From contig NZ_KI912105.1 of the NCBI RefSeq assembly GCF_000517065.1, forward strand, positions 2,680,436 to 2,744,435: a stretch of DNA of 64,000 nucleotides, written 5' to 3'. Under the pieces are notes generated by a model. It was not told the origin of the DNA, did no database searches, and saw nothing but the letters and a program-made list of their open reading frames with translations. The position numbers and the translations under genes were made by a program. Below, in pieces: positions 21,397 to 33,032 of the stretch (within the stretch, counting starts at the first letter, position 1; every line of letters starts with the position of its first letter). This DNA comes from Alkaliflexus imshenetskii DSM 15055. GTDB taxonomy: Bacteria > Bacteroidota > Bacteroidia > Bacteroidales > Marinilabiliaceae.

Positions 21397-21513
21397 ATGA
21401 AAGTAAGAGCATCAATCAAAAAGCGTAGCGCCGATTGTAAAATCGTTAGGCGTAAAGGTCGCTTATATGTGATTAACAAGAAGAATCCAAAGTTTAAACA
21501 ACGTCAAGGATAA
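21397..21513 (+). CDS. rpmJ: 50S ribosomal protein L36 (cysteine-poor form)
   Basis: 38 residues, from [20 protein letters not shown] to KFKQRQG. Canonical L36 has a zinc ribbon of three Cys and one His. Here only one Cys (position 14) is left and the other ligand positions are Ser, Asn and Lys-type residues, so this is a zinc-independent form. It lies between infA and rpsM, the expected place. Confidence 0.95.
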   Translation: MKVRASIKKRSADCKIVRRKGRLYVINKKNPKFKQRQG

Positions 21514-21524
21514 ATATTTAGAAT

Positions 21525-21902
21525 ATGGCAAGAATTGCAGGAGTAGATATCCCCAGCAATAAAAGAGGTGAAATTGCACTGACCTACATTTATGGTATTG
21601 GCAGGAGCAAGGCAACTTCTATTTTGAATGAAGTTGGTGTGGATGTCAACATGAAAGTAAAAGAATGGAACGACGACCAGATAACCGCCGTGCGTGAGTT
21701 GATTGGTAAGACTCTCAAAACCGAAGGTGAGCTGCGTTCCGAAGTTCAATTGAACATTAAACGACTGATGGATATCGGTTGTTACAGAGGTATCCGTCAT
21801 CGTATCGGTTTACCGGTTCGTGGTCAGTCGACCAAGAACAATGCACGTACCCGTAAAGGGAAGAAGAAAACCGTTGCAAACAAAAAGAAAGCTGGTAAAT
21901 AA
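21525..21902 (+). CDS. rpsM: 30S ribosomal protein S13
   Basis: 125 residues. [20 protein letters not shown] start, [20 protein letters not shown] and [12 protein letters not shown]. Head protein that contacts the P-site tRNA. Confidence 0.98.
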   Translation: MARIAGVDIPSNKRGEIALTYIYGIGRSKATSILNEVGVDVNMKVKEWNDDQITAVRELIGKTLKTEGELRSEVQLNIKRLMDIGCYRGIRHRIGLPVRGQSTKNNARTRKGKKKTVANKKKAGK

Positions 21903-21912
21903 TCATTGAAAC

Positions 21913-22302
21913 ATGGCAAAAAAGGCAGGAACACAAAAGAAAAGAGTTGTAAAAGTTGATGCACTTGGACAGGCGCATATTCATTCGTCTTTCAATAACA
22001 TCATCGTTTGCCTTACCAACTCAAATGGTCAGGTAATTTCCTGGTCAAGCGCCGGTAAAATGGGTTTCCGTGGCTCTAAGAAGAACACCCCTTATGCCGC
22101 GCAGACTGCTGCAGCAGATTGTGCTAAGGTAGCCTACGACCTGGGATTGCGCAAAGTGAAAGTGTATGTAAAAGGACCCGGTAACGGTCGTGAGTCAGCA
22201 ATTCGTTCAATTCATTCCACCGGAATCGAAGTGACCGAAATTATGGATGTAACTCCAATGCCTCACAACGGTTGTCGTCCCCCAAAACGGAGAAGGGTAT
22301 AA
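21913..22302 (+). CDS. rpsK: 30S ribosomal protein S11
   Basis: 129 residues. [28 protein letters not shown] and the C-terminal [18 protein letters not shown] are all family hallmarks. Platform protein. Confidence 0.98.
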   Translation: MAKKAGTQKKRVVKVDALGQAHIHSSFNNIIVCLTNSNGQVISWSSAGKMGFRGSKKNTPYAAQTAAADCAKVAYDLGLRKVKVYVKGPGNGRESAIRSIHSTGIEVTEIMDVTPMPHNGCRPPKRRRV

Positions 22303-22443
22303 TTCCGTAACTAGTTGTTAACCATAAGTTTTTGTTTTGAATTTTGAATACTGGTAGGTTATACTTCAACCTTCCTTCTATAATCTTGCGGCTGTCATAT
22401 TCAATTTTTAAAATCAAAAATTTAAAATCAAAAATTTAGTAGA
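22303..22443 (+). promoter_or_regulatory. AT-rich leader before rpsD with a 14-bp direct repeat
   Basis: A 141-bp gap, the longest inside the alpha segment. Near its end a TTTAAAATCAAAAA unit occurs twice in tandem (about 22409-22437). The position suits an S4-type translational control site as known in enterobacteria, but I cannot show a pseudoknot here. Confidence 0.35.
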
Positions 22444-23049
22444 ATGGCTAGATATATTGGTCCAAAGACTAAAATTGCCCGTAAATTTGGAGAAGCAATT
22501 TACGGCCCAGACAGATACTTCGAGAAAAAGAACTATCCACCTGGACAACACGGTGTAAACCGTAGGAAGAAAACAAGCGAATACGGACAACAGCTTAAAG
22601 AGAAGCAGAAAGCCAAGTACACCTATGGCATCCTCGAAAAGCAGTTCCGTAACCTGTTTGAAAAAGCTAACCGCAGTAAGGGTATTACCGGTGAGGTATT
22701 GCTAACCCTTCTCGAATCAAGATTGGATAACACCGTTTTCCGTCTGGGTCTTGCACCAACACGTGCGGCTGCCCGTCAGCTTGTATCTCACCGTCACATT
22801 ACTGTTGATGGTTCTGTGGTAAACATTCCTTCTTACCTGCTTAAAGCCGGTCAGTTGGTTGGTGTAAGAGAAAAATCAAAATCTCTGGAGGTTATTAATG
22901 CCTCTGCAGCAAGTTCAAGTGTTCATAAATTTTCGTGGCTGGAGTGGGATCAGCATACCATGACTGGTAAGTTCCTTAATGCTCCTGAAAGATCCGAAAT
23001 ACCTGAAAATATTAAAGAACAGTTGATCGTAGAATTGTACTCTAAATAA
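22444..23049 (+). CDS. rpsD: 30S ribosomal protein S4
   Basis: 201 residues. [20 protein letters not shown] start, S4 RNA-binding domain [20 protein letters not shown] and [14 protein letters not shown]. Primary 16S binder; the zinc-binding Cys cluster of some S4 proteins is absent. Confidence 0.98.
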   Translation: MARYIGPKTKIARKFGEAIYGPDRYFEKKNYPPGQHGVNRRKKTSEYGQQLKEKQKAKYTYGILEKQFRNLFEKANRSKGITGEVLLTLLESRLDNTVFRLGLAPTRAAARQLVSHRHITVDGSVVNIPSYLLKAGQLVGVREKSKSLEVINASAASSSVHKFSWLEWDQHTMTGKFLNAPERSEIPENIKEQLIVELYSK

Positions 23050-23058
23050 TTTATTCTT

Positions 23059-24051
23059 ATGGCAATATTAGCGTTCCAAAAACCTGATAAAGTTATCATG
23101 CTTGATGCTGATGACAAGTTCGGTCGTTTCGAATTTCGTCCTCTTGAGCCAGGATATGGTATTACTGTTGGAAATGCCTTAAGAAGAATCTTGCTCTCTT
23201 CACTGGAGGGTTTTGCAATATCCACCGTTAAGTTTGAAGGCGTGGATCATGAGTTCTCCAGTATCCCGGGTGTGGTTGATGATGTTACCGAGATTATTCT
23301 GAATCTGAAGCAGGTTCGCTTTAAGCAGGTGGTTGAAGGTGGTGATAGCGAAAGAGTTACCATCTCCGTTACTGGCAAAGAGCAATTCAAGGCTGAAGAG
23401 CTCAACGGTTCAATGACGAATTTCAGAGTGTTGAACCCTGAGTTGGTTATTGCCCGGATGAATCCCGAAGTCAACCTGCAACTTACTCTAACCATCAGCA
23501 AGGGAAGAGGTTATGTGCCGGCTGAAGAGAATCGTAGTTCCGATTTGGAATTTGGTACCATTGCCATAGATTCGATTTTTACGCCTATTCGTAACGTGAA
23601 GTATGCAGTTGAAAACTTCCGTGTAGAGCAAAAGACCGACTACGAAAAACTTCTTTTGGATATCACTACCGACGGTTCTATTCATCCAAAAGACGCTCTG
23701 AAAGAGGCTTCCAAAATACTTATCTATCATTTCATGTTATTCTCCGATGAGAAAATCACACTCGATTCGGATGAGAAGTTTGGAAATGAAGAGTTTGATG
23801 AAGAGGTATTACATATGCGTCAGTTGTTAAAAACCAAGCTGGTTGACTTAGATCTGTCAGTAAGGGCGCTTAACTGTCTGAAAGCTGCTGATGTGGAAAC
23901 TCTTGGAGAGTTGGTTCAGTACAACCGAAATGATTTATTGAAGTTTAGAAACTTTGGTAAGAAGTCTCTTACCGAATTGGATGATCTACTTGTAAATCTA
24001 AACCTGAGTTTCGGTATGGATATTTCTAAGTATAAATTAGACAAGGAATAA
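23059..24051 (+). CDS. rpoA: RNA polymerase subunit alpha
   Basis: 330 residues. N-terminal dimerisation domain ([20 protein letters not shown], residues about 25-45) and a C-terminal helix-hairpin domain ([35 protein letters not shown]). Nine bases after rpsD. Confidence 0.98.
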   Translation: MAILAFQKPDKVIMLDADDKFGRFEFRPLEPGYGITVGNALRRILLSSLEGFAISTVKFEGVDHEFSSIPGVVDDVTEIILNLKQVRFKQVVEGGDSERVTISVTGKEQFKAEELNGSMTNFRVLNPELVIARMNPEVNLQLTLTISKGRGYVPAEENRSSDLEFGTIAIDSIFTPIRNVKYAVENFRVEQKTDYEKLLLDITTDGSIHPKDALKEASKILIYHFMLFSDEKITLDSDEKFGNEEFDEEVLHMRQLLKTKLVDLDLSVRALNCLKAADVETLGELVQYNRNDLLKFRNFGKKSLTELDDLLVNLNLSFGMDISKYKLDKE

Positions 24052-24057
24052 TTAGCG

Positions 24058-24576
24058 ATGAGACATAGAAAGAAAATCAACCACCTGGGAAGAACCAGCT
24101 CGCACAGAAAGGCGATGTTAGCCAATATGGCAACTTCGCTAATCATGCACAAGCGGATCAAAACTACGGTGGCTAAAGCCAAAGCACTTAGAATGTATGT
24201 AGAACCTTTGATCAATCGTTCAAAGGATGATACCACACATTCACGTAGAATTGTATTCAGCTATCTGCAAAACAAAGAGGCTGTTTCTGAGTTGTTCAGA
24301 GAAATCTCTCAAAAAGTAGCTGGCCGTCCCGGAGGATATACACGCATACTTAAGTTAGGTAACCGATTGGGTGATGCCGCAGAAATGTGCTACATTGAAC
24401 TGGTTGACTACAATGAGAACATGCTTTCAGCCAAAGGAGCAGCAGCTGACGACAAGAAGAAAACGACGCGTCGCAGCCGTACCAGAAAGAAAGAAGAGAG
24501 CGCTGTAGCGGCTTCAAAACCTGCCGAAGTTAAAGCTGAAACATCAGCTACTGAAGCAGAAAAGAGTGAAGAATAG
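24058..24576 (+). CDS. rplQ: 50S ribosomal protein L17
   Basis: 172 residues. The conserved L17 domain ([20 protein letters not shown] to YIELVDYN) fills about 122 residues; the rest is a Lys/Glu/Ala-rich tail typical of Bacteroidetes L17 and probably disordered. Last gene of the ribosomal run, followed by a terminator. Confidence 0.97.
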   Translation: MRHRKKINHLGRTSSHRKAMLANMATSLIMHKRIKTTVAKAKALRMYVEPLINRSKDDTTHSRRIVFSYLQNKEAVSELFREISQKVAGRPGGYTRILKLGNRLGDAAEMCYIELVDYNENMLSAKGAAADDKKKTTRRSRTRKKEESAVAASKPAEVKAETSATEAEKSEE

Positions 24577-24614
24577 TGACAGACAAATTAAGATGTCTGT
24601 TTAGATAAATCTTG

Positions 24615-24652
24615 AAAAAGGGATAAAGCCGCTATGTCTTTATCCTTTTTTT
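24615..24652 (+). terminator. Terminator after rplQ
   Basis: Stem AAAAAGGGATAAAG with CTTTATCCTTTTTT (24615-24628 with 24638-24651, one G-T wobble) ending in a T run. Confidence 0.85.
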
Positions 24653-24734
24653 ATGAGACCATGGATTGAAGGCTTCTGGTACCATTTATTAGACCGGAGT
24701 CGTGTTATTTTAATTGCAAACATATTTATCATAA

Positions 24735-26051
<1,317 letters not shown>

Positions 26052-26069
26052 TTCGGAACCATTCTTATA

Positions 26070-26112
26070 AAAAAAAAGCTGTCCTGATTCTTTTCGGGAC
26101 AGCTTTTTTTGT
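26070..26112 (+). terminator. Terminator after eno
   Basis: Stem AAAAAAAGCTGTCC with GGGACAGCTTTTTTT (arms near 26071-26084 and 26097-26110) and a T run. Confidence 0.9.
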
Positions 26113-26242
26113 ATCTTATAATCCTATTTCAACAGTTTTTCTGTTAAATGAGCAGTTGTTTTATCGAACAAAAAATATGTGAAGCTGTTTAAAATATGTG
26201 AAAATATTCTACTAATCATATCGATATAAAAAATATTTCAAG

Positions 26243-27556
26243 ATGGATCATGTAAAACAGAAGTTAATCGAGGTAGGCCGTCCTAAAGCGGAGTTACTAA
26301 AGCGGCTTATTCGCGAAAAGGGAGATGCTGTCATTCAAAATGTCACGTTGGAGCAGGTGATTTCCGGAATGAAGGGAATGGTTGCCTTGCTCACCGATAC
26401 ATCCAAACTAGACCCTGCTGAGGGGATACGTTTCCGGGGTTATTCGATTCCCGAACTGCGCGAAAAACTGCCAAAGCTTCATGAAGGTGGCGAGCCTTTA
26501 CCAGAAGGTCTGTTTTATTTGATGCTGGTAGGAGAGATTCCTTCAGAAACCGATGTGGATTTCATATCAAAAGAGTGGAGTCGCAGGGCGCAGGGTATTC
26601 CGCAGCATGCTTTTGATGTGATAAATGCCTTGCCCAAAAGTGCCCACCCTATGATTCAGTTCAACACGGCAATTTTGGCCATGAGTACCCAATCGCATTT
26701 CCGCAAGGCTTATATGGATGGAATGGATAAGAAGGACTACTGGGATCCGATGTATGAAGGGGTAATGGATTTGATCAGCCGTTTGCCGGTAATAGCCGCG
26801 TATATTTATCGCCGGGTTTATCATGATGAAAAGTACATATCGCCGGATCCCAATTTAGACTGGGCCGGAAACCTGGCGCACATGATGGGTTTTGAGAGTG
26901 AGGAGGTAAAACGATTGATGAGGCTCTATATGGTGCTTCATGCCGATCACGAAGGTGGTAACGTATCAGCACATGCCACGCATTTGGTTGGCACTGCTTT
27001 GTCAAACCCATATTATAGCTTCTCGGCCGGTATGAACGGTTTGGCTGGCCCATTGCATGGGATGGCCAATCAGGAGGTAATGCACTGGCTGCAAAGGCTT
27101 ATAAAGGATATAGGTACAGAAACGCCAACCGAGGAACAGATTCGCGAATACACCCTTAACACACTTGAGCAAGGGCGGGTAATTCCTGGATATGGTCATG
27201 CCGTTTTACGGAAAACAGATCCGCGATTTACCGAACAACTCAATTTTGCCAATAAGTACATTCCCGATGCGCCATTGATTCAGCTGGTTAGAAAAATATA
27301 TGAGGTGGTACCCGGAATTTTGGAAGCTACCGGAAAGGTTAAGAATCCCTATCCAAACGTAGATGCCATATCCGGAAGCTTATTATACAGTTACGGCATT
27401 AAAGAGTTTGGAATATATACCATGCTTTTTGGCGTTTCCAGAGCATTGGGCGTGCTCACTTCACTTATATGGGATCGAATGTACGGCTTGCCACTCGAGC
27501 GCCCCACATCGCATACACTTGATTGGTTTATTGAGAAAACAGACTTTGTAGAATAA
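26243..27556 (+). CDS. gltA: Citrate synthase, eukaryotic/mitochondrial-like type
   Basis: Condenses oxaloacetate and acetyl-CoA. 437 residues. Catalytic His in HADHEGGNVSAHATHLVG (about residue 235), second His in PGYGHAVLRKTDPR (about 315) and Asp in PNVDAISGSLL (about 372). The DHEGGN wording, SYKFRG-like spacing and the LPKLHEGGEPLPEGLFYLML segment resemble the mitochondrial-type enzymes known from some Bacteroidetes rather than E. coli GltA. The function is firm; the type assignment is from memory of the families. Confidence 0.93.
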   Translation: MDHVKQKLIEVGRPKAELLKRLIREKGDAVIQNVTLEQVISGMKGMVALLTDTSKLDPAEGIRFRGYSIPELREKLPKLHEGGEPLPEGLFYLMLVGEIPSETDVDFISKEWSRRAQGIPQHAFDVINALPKSAHPMIQFNTAILAMSTQSHFRKAYMDGMDKKDYWDPMYEGVMDLISRLPVIAAYIYRRVYHDEKYISPDPNLDWAGNLAHMMGFESEEVKRLMRLYMVLHADHEGGNVSAHATHLVGTALSNPYYSFSAGMNGLAGPLHGMANQEVMHWLQRLIKDIGTETPTEEQIREYTLNTLEQGRVIPGYGHAVLRKTDPRFTEQLNFANKYIPDAPLIQLVRKIYEVVPGILEATGKVKNPYPNVDAISGSLLYSYGIKEFGIYTMLFGVSRALGVLTSLIWDRMYGLPLERPTSHTLDWFIEKTDFVE

Positions 27557-27577
27557 CCATAACAGATGAAACATTCA

Positions 27578-27618
27578 AATACCCCTTTCGTAATCATTTG
27601 GAAGGGGTTTTATTTTTG
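27578..27618 (+). terminator. Terminator after gltA
   Basis: Stem ACCCCTTTC with GGAAGGGGT (27581-27589 with 27600-27608) followed by TTTATTTTTGG. Confidence 0.8.
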
Positions 27619-27684
27619 GTGTTTATTAGTTTGTTGCTACTCGCTATTTTAGCATATTTGTGAAAATAAATTAAACAGATTGTT

Positions 27685-30600
27685 GTGCCAGGTCATTTGT
27701 CTTTAGTATTTACCTTTATTTTTTTAATTGCAGGAATTCAAGCCCCACTGATGGGCTCTGTTTCTTCGGTGCAACAATTTACCATAGCTGATGGTCTGTC
27801 AAATAGTTCTGTTAATGTTGTTTTTCAGGATAGCCGCGGTTTTCTGTGGATAGGCACGGAAGATGGGTTAAACAGATATGATGGATACCGTTTTGATGTG
27901 TTCAGATATGATGCATCTAAAAATGACGCCATATCAGGTAACAGAATTGTTGCCATTGCCGAAGATGGCTTTGGCAATATATGGGTAGGAACACGTAACC
28001 GTGGTATTAGTGTATTAAGCCGCGAAACAGGACGTTTTACTCAGTATCGACACGACAAGCGCAACGCAGGTTCACTGCCTGAGGATGGTGTTTATGCATT
28101 TCATATATCAAGAGATGGTTCGGTATGGGTAAAGACCGAGAAATATTTGAGCCGTTTTCGTGTTGAAACTGGTGATTTTCTATCGTATGGTCATTACGCA
28201 AACGTTTTTAAGCCAACCCAGGCGGTTCGTTTCGACATAGTGGAAGAATCTGACTCCACGTTTCTGCTGGGCACGGGCGACGGGCTAAATCGATTCTATA
28301 AAAACAGCGGCCTCTTTGAGCGCATACACACATCAGGCTATTCGGGCGAGCAGTGTTTGGATCCGGTGTATGAGATTCAACAGTTAGGGCGTGGGAAGTA
28401 TTTGGCTGCCACCAAATCAGGATTGCGGTATTTTGAACCAGGTGTTTTTATGATGATGGTTGCTGCCCGCAATCATCATGGCGGAACATTGTCGGCTAAT
28501 GCCATTTGCAGCGATAGGTTGGGGCGCATTTGGATTGGCACCAACAGAGGTCTGGAGAGTTTTATTCCTCAGCAATTTGCCCATCAGCCCGTTGTTATGA
28601 AGCGATTTGACCTGACTTCAATTGTTCCGCATGAGGTTACCTGTATTTTTGAAGATTCCTCAGGCTTAATATGGGTTGGCACACGATTTAAAGGATTGTT
28701 TAAAGTCAATGCCAATCCACCGGTTTTCTCGTTTATTGGAGAAGGTGATGAAAGGGAGTGGCCATTGCAGTCGTATAATATCCGATCTGTTATAACCGAC
28801 AGGTCAGGCAAAGTGTGGGCGGGCACACTGAATTCCGGTTTATATGAAATTGACAGAAGCCGGGGTACTTTACGACACTTTATTATAAACCAGCAGACCT
28901 TCAGAGATAGAGACGATGCTGTGGAGAGCATTTATGAGGATAGCGTTGGCAATTTATGGATAGGAACCAACTCCGGTTTGTATATTCTGGATCAAAACCG
29001 CACAGCTGTGCGCGAGTTTCATTACGGTTATGATATGAAGTTTGCAACGCTTTTGCGCAATAACAGGATAAACTCAATTATATCGGATAGTACCGGCACC
29101 ATGTGGCTAGCCACGCAATTCGGACTTTACTCTTTGCGCAATGGCCGAATGACCAGTTACTTCAAGGGTAATGGTGCTGATGGTTTGCTGTCGGATGAAA
29201 TAAATGCATTGACCATTGACATGCATGGTAGGATTTGGATAGGCTCAACAGGAGGAGTAAACTATTATGACCCTAAAACAGGCAAAATTGTTGCCGTTGA
29301 ACTCAATAATGGAAAGCAGGTATTCAATGAACAGGTACTCTCGCTCTCATGTGATCAGACTGGCAGACTATTGATAGGTACACGCGCCGGACTCAACGTG
29401 TTAAGTTTTGGCGATGACACCTTAACTTCGATAGAGCCGATTTCCGGATTGAGTAATGAGATGATAGCCAGCGTGATGACTGACGATAAGCGACGCGTTT
29501 GGGTTAGTTCAAGTCGTGGCATCTCAATGTTGTCTGTTGATGGAGTTGTCAGGAGTTTTGACAATACAGATGGATTGCCAGCAGAGCTGTTTAATATAGG
29601 CAGCGGTTTCCGTTCTTCGGATGGAGAATTGCTTTTTGGCAGTGTAAACGGCTTGTGTTGGTTGCATCCAGACTCCATCCGGGTGAACCTGTATCGTCCT
29701 AGAGTAGCGCTCACCGATATTTCGGTGTGTAAGCGAGGCGATTGTGAACCACTAAAAAATGGACGTCTGGAAGAGTTGAAACTCAAGTTCAGACCGGGCA
29801 TGATGCTTGAGGTAAGTTATACAGCACTTGAATTTACCCAACCGCATAAGAACAGCTATATGCTTATGCTTGAGGGGTATGATAAAGATTGGCGACCGGT
29901 GACCACCAGCAATACGGTTGCTTTTTCTAATCTCACGCCCGGTCAGTATACCCTGCGCATAATGGCGGCAAACAACGATTTTACCTGGAACAATCAGCCG
30001 TATGAGTTGCCCCTCATTATCACACCGCCGCTTTGGATGACCAATTATGCCTATGCGTTTTATCTTTTGGTAATTGTGTTTGTGATGCAGATGCTTGTGA
30101 ATTACCGTATCAGACATTATAAAAAGGCAAACCGGTCACTTACCGAAAAGAGTATCGATAAGCAGCGGCTTGAAGAGCAACGAAAAGCACTCGCTTTAAT
30201 TAATCAGAATCTGACCGACAGCATCAACTATGCCACCCGGATTCAGTCGGCAATGATTCCTACTGAGAGGGTATTCAGGTTGCATTTTTCCCACTCTTTT
30301 ATATACTTCCGTCCGCGTGACCTTGTTAGCGGTGATTTTTATTGGTTATGTGAACGCCAGGACAAGTTGTTTGTGGCTGCAGTGGATTGTACGGGTCATG
30401 GGGTTCCTGGCGCTTTTATGTCAATCATAGGCATGGATTTGCTTAAGAATATCATTGTGAGCTCAGGAGTGGATTCGCCCTCCACAATATTAAAGCTACT
30501 AAGCCGTGAACTGGATAACACCTTGCGTCAGAATGATCATTCACCTGTAAGTCAGGATGCCATTAAGGATGGCATGGATATGGTCTTGCTTGTGATTGAT

Positions 30601-30987
30601 CGTAATAATCAGACAATGGATTTTTCAGGTGCAGTTAATGGATTGTATCTGGTTAGAAACAATGAAATGCAAACCTTTAAAGGCGACCGTCTCCCTATCG
30701 GACGACTACCCGATGGGATGGTGCCTGAATACACCGAAACACGCATCTCCCTTGAGAAAGATGATGTGGTATATCTCTTTACCGATGGCTATGTGGACCA
30801 ATTTGGGGGTGATGAGATGAAAAAATTCAAATACAGACGCTTCCGACATCTACTGCTGAACATCCATGGATTGGAGCCTGACGACCAGAAGGCCATTCTG
30901 CATCAGAAACTCGAAGATTGGAAAGGAACTCACGAACAGGTGGATGACATCCTTGTAATCGGTTTTAAGCCTCTAAGTACTACTTAA
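27685..30987 (+). CDS. Propeller/Y_Y_Y sensor with SpoIIE-type phosphatase
   Basis: A 1100-residue membrane sensor. The start is a GTG at 27685, which gives a good signal peptide (PGHLSLVFTFIFLIAGIQA); no ATG precedes the first propeller repeat at a better place. Residues about 30-690 hold many two-component-regulator propeller repeats (forms of WIGTxxGLNRYD, as in two-component sensor propellers). A Y_Y_Y domain follows (YTALEFTQPHKNSYMLMLEG, about 710-780), one transmembrane helix (about 785-805), a short coiled coil, and a SpoIIE/PP2C domain (PRDLVSGDFYWL, VDCTGHGVPGAFMS, C-terminal DDILVIGFK). It lacks kinase and receiver domains, so the output is probably Ser/Thr dephosphorylation in the cytoplasm, often of anti-anti-sigma-like partners; no such partner is adjacent. 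Confidence 0.9.
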   Translation: MPGHLSLVFTFIFLIAGIQAPLMGSVSSVQQFTIADGLSNSSVNVVFQDSRGFLWIGTEDGLNRYDGYRFDVFRYDASKNDAISGNRIVAIAEDGFGNIWVGTRNRGISVLSRETGRFTQYRHDKRNAGSLPEDGVYAFHISRDGSVWVKTEKYLSRFRVETGDFLSYGHYANVFKPTQAVRFDIVEESDSTFLLGTGDGLNRFYKNSGLFERIHTSGYSGEQCLDPVYEIQQLGRGKYLAATKSGLRYFEPGVFMMMVAARNHHGGTLSANAICSDRLGRIWIGTNRGLESFIPQQFAHQPVVMKRFDLTSIVPHEVTCIFEDSSGLIWVGTRFKGLFKVNANPPVFSFIGEGDEREWPLQSYNIRSVITDRSGKVWAGTLNSGLYEIDRSRGTLRHFIINQQTFRDRDDAVESIYEDSVGNLWIGTNSGLYILDQNRTAVREFHYGYDMKFATLLRNNRINSIISDSTGTMWLATQFGLYSLRNGRMTSYFKGNGADGLLSDEINALTIDMHGRIWIGSTGGVNYYDPKTGKIVAVELNNGKQVFNEQVLSLSCDQTGRLLIGTRAGLNVLSFGDDTLTSIEPISGLSNEMIASVMTDDKRRVWVSSSRGISMLSVDGVVRSFDNTDGLPAELFNIGSGFRSSDGELLFGSVNGLCWLHPDSIRVNLYRPRVALTDISVCKRGDCEPLKNGRLEELKLKFRPGMMLEVSYTALEFTQPHKNSYMLMLEGYDKDWRPVTTSNTVAFSNLTPGQYTLRIMAANNDFTWNNQPYELPLIITPPLWMTNYAYAFYLLVIVFVMQMLVNYRIRHYKKANRSLTEKSIDKQRLEEQRKALALINQNLTDSINYATRIQSAMIPTERVFRLHFSHSFIYFRPRDLVSGDFYWLCERQDKLFVAAVDCTGHGVPGAFMSIIGMDLLKNIIVSSGVDSPSTILKLLSRELDNTLRQNDHSPVSQDAIKDGMDMVLLVIDRNNQTMDFSGAVNGLYLVRNNEMQTFKGDRLPIGRLPDGMVPEYTETRISLEKDDVVYLFTDGYVDQFGGDEMKKFKYRRFRHLLLNIHGLEPDDQKAILHQKLEDWKGTHEQVDDILVIGFKPLSTT

Positions 30988-31046
30988 GGGTGTATAAAAA
31001 TTGAGTTTAGCTGGTAATGATTGTGGCATAGATTAATTTACAGGGG

Positions 31047-32795
31047 TTAGCACGTGAGGTGTTTTTTAATTTTTTGCAGCAACTCATCCGGCTGAAATGG
31101 CTTACTAATGTAGTCATCCATGCCTGCAGTCATGCATCGCTCTTTATCTTCGGGGAAAGCGTTGGCTGTGACAGCAATAATAGGCACATGTGTATTGGTA
31201 CTTTTTTCGAGTTCGCGAATTTTCTGTGTGGCTTTGAATCCATCCATTATCGGCATTTGCACATCCATGAGAATCAAATCGTACTTTACGGTTCCAAACT
31301 TCTCCAGAGCCTCTTTTCCGTTAGATGCAAAGTCAATTTTCTTTACATCGTTTCTGATGTATAGGTTGATGATTTGTTGGTTGCTGAAGTTGTCTTCAAC
31401 CAGAAGGATGTGTGCATCGGCAAGCTCAACTTTTGTTTTAAAGATATTATTTGCTATGCGCGGAGATTCAACATACGCAGCGCTATCATCATTGTTATAG
31501 GCATTTTTAAAACTGGCGCCAAATTCAAAGATGGTGGCATCGGGTTTTGGAATGATATTTAAGGTGTGGCCATCTACTTCAATCATCTTTTGGGTGATGC
31601 CCAAATCAAGGATGCTAATTATTTTTCCAGCGTTTAGCTTTATCAGATCCTGATAGTTAAAGAAGCTTTCACCTGAGTGTGTGTCGCTTTTTGCCGAAGC
31701 GTAGATAAAGTCACTTATGAGCCTGAAGGTTAGTTCCACCCTGCCCGGCATGCTCTCTTCCCTTCTCACTTCCAGTGTGATGTGTTTCTGATTGCTGCTG
31801 TTTTGCCTCACAATGCTGTTGATGAGATTAAGCAGTATTTGTTTGATTTTAATACTGTTGCCTGTTATTTGTGAGGGAATATCCGGTGCCAGTGACAGGT
31901 TAAAACGCACTTTTGAATTCTCATACGGGAAAAGACGAAGCACATTGTTGAGGGTGTCGTACAGATTGAAACTCTTTTGCTCGTTGTTGTCGTTTATGCC
32001 TGATTTTGAAGCCATCACCAGATTATTCACCACGCTTACTAGATTGTTGGCTGAAGCATGAATGGTATTGATATAATCTTTCTGCTCTTCGGTCATTGGG
32101 GTTGATTCAAGAATATCCAGAATGCCCGTGATGTTGCTAAGCGGTGTGCGTATCTGGTGCGACAAACGCGACAGCAAATCCTCCTGTGCATTGTTTTTGT
32201 TCTGTATGTCGAGGATGATGCGTTCCTTCTCGAGAAGCACTTCGGAGCGAATGAACTGAAAAGCAAATGCAGTCAGAAACGCCACCAGATATATTACAAT
32301 AAAGAAGATACCCGTTTGCATTGAGTAGTATTGCAAGAATAAACCAAAATCCTGAAGCAGGTAAATGTGTAACGCCATTATTAATACGAGAGAGACAGAC
32401 CAGTAAGTTCCTGTGCCCCGCCCTTTGAGCGCTGTGGCATAAAATGGGAAAAGTACAGACCACACAATGCCAAGCCCGGTATTACCTCCAAACATTATAA
32501 AAAATGAGCAGGAGATAAACACAATAAAGAGTAAAAGACTTTGCGGAAATGTGCCGTTGAATTTTCTCAAATAGAGATGGCTTAAAGCCAGAATAAAACT
32601 GAGCGACAAAAAGGGAATAGCCAGTTCAACACGCTCCACGGCCAGGGACCAAATGCCTTCGGCCAGCACTATCATTGTAAATGCAAAGCTTGCAAAGTTT
32701 AAAACGAGAGATTTGGACTTGGAGTCCATATCCGATTTTTCATCGGCTTCGGAAATAAATAAGCCGATTAGTCGGTTAAGGAGATTAATGGGCAT
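31047..32795 (-). CDS. Hybrid histidine kinase with degenerate ATPase domain
   Basis: 582 residues: about five or six transmembrane helices (residues about 25-190), a coiled linker, a HisKA helix with the phospho-His in LLSRLSHQIRTPLSNITGIL (about 210), an HATPase-like region (about 300-435) and a C-terminal receiver with Asp in YDLILMDVQMPIMDG. The receiver looks fully functional (acidic pair in LLVEDN, Lys in YISKPF). The HATPase region looks eroded: the N-box Asn is Ser (LLNLINSIV), and neither a DxGxG box nor a GTGLGL lid is seen; SILDLGITQKMIEVDGH stands where the lid should be. It may be a pseudokinase or phosphatase. Converges on the SpoIIE gene, 59 bp apart. Confidence 0.85.
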   Translation of the reverse strand: MPINLLNRLIGLFISEADEKSDMDSKSKSLVLNFASFAFTMIVLAEGIWSLAVERVELAIPFLSLSFILALSHLYLRKFNGTFPQSLLLFIVFISCSFFIMFGGNTGLGIVWSVLFPFYATALKGRGTGTYWSVSLVLIMALHIYLLQDFGLFLQYYSMQTGIFFIVIYLVAFLTAFAFQFIRSEVLLEKERIILDIQNKNNAQEDLLSRLSHQIRTPLSNITGILDILESTPMTEEQKDYINTIHASANNLVSVVNNLVMASKSGINDNNEQKSFNLYDTLNNVLRLFPYENSKVRFNLSLAPDIPSQITGNSIKIKQILLNLINSIVRQNSSNQKHITLEVRREESMPGRVELTFRLISDFIYASAKSDTHSGESFFNYQDLIKLNAGKIISILDLGITQKMIEVDGHTLNIIPKPDATIFEFGASFKNAYNNDDSAAYVESPRIANNIFKTKVELADAHILLVEDNFSNQQIINLYIRNDVKKIDFASNGKEALEKFGTVKYDLILMDVQMPIMDGFKATQKIRELEKSTNTHVPIIAVTANAFPEDKERCMTAGMDDYISKPFQPDELLQKIKKHLTC

Positions 32796-32969
32796 GCTGC
32801 TACTTTTTATTATGATGTTTGAAACATTGTTATCTGGGATAATGCTGCTTTTATTTGAAAGATGATTTCAAATGCTTAATCAATATTATCTTTTGACTCA
32901 GGAAAAATAGTTAAAATTCTTTATAATAGTTTTATGTGTTGAAAATATCTTTGGGTGAGTTGATTATGA

Positions 32970-33010
32970 AAAAAAAACTCCCTGACCGGGGGAAATGGAC
33001 AGGGAGTAGT
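32970..33010 (-). terminator. Terminator of the GH13 amylase gene
   Basis: Stem ACTCCCTG with CAGGGAGT (32978-32985 with 33000-33007); on the minus strand it is followed by nine T. Confidence 0.85.
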
Positions 33011-33032
33011 TTATTGTTATGATATTTAGATA

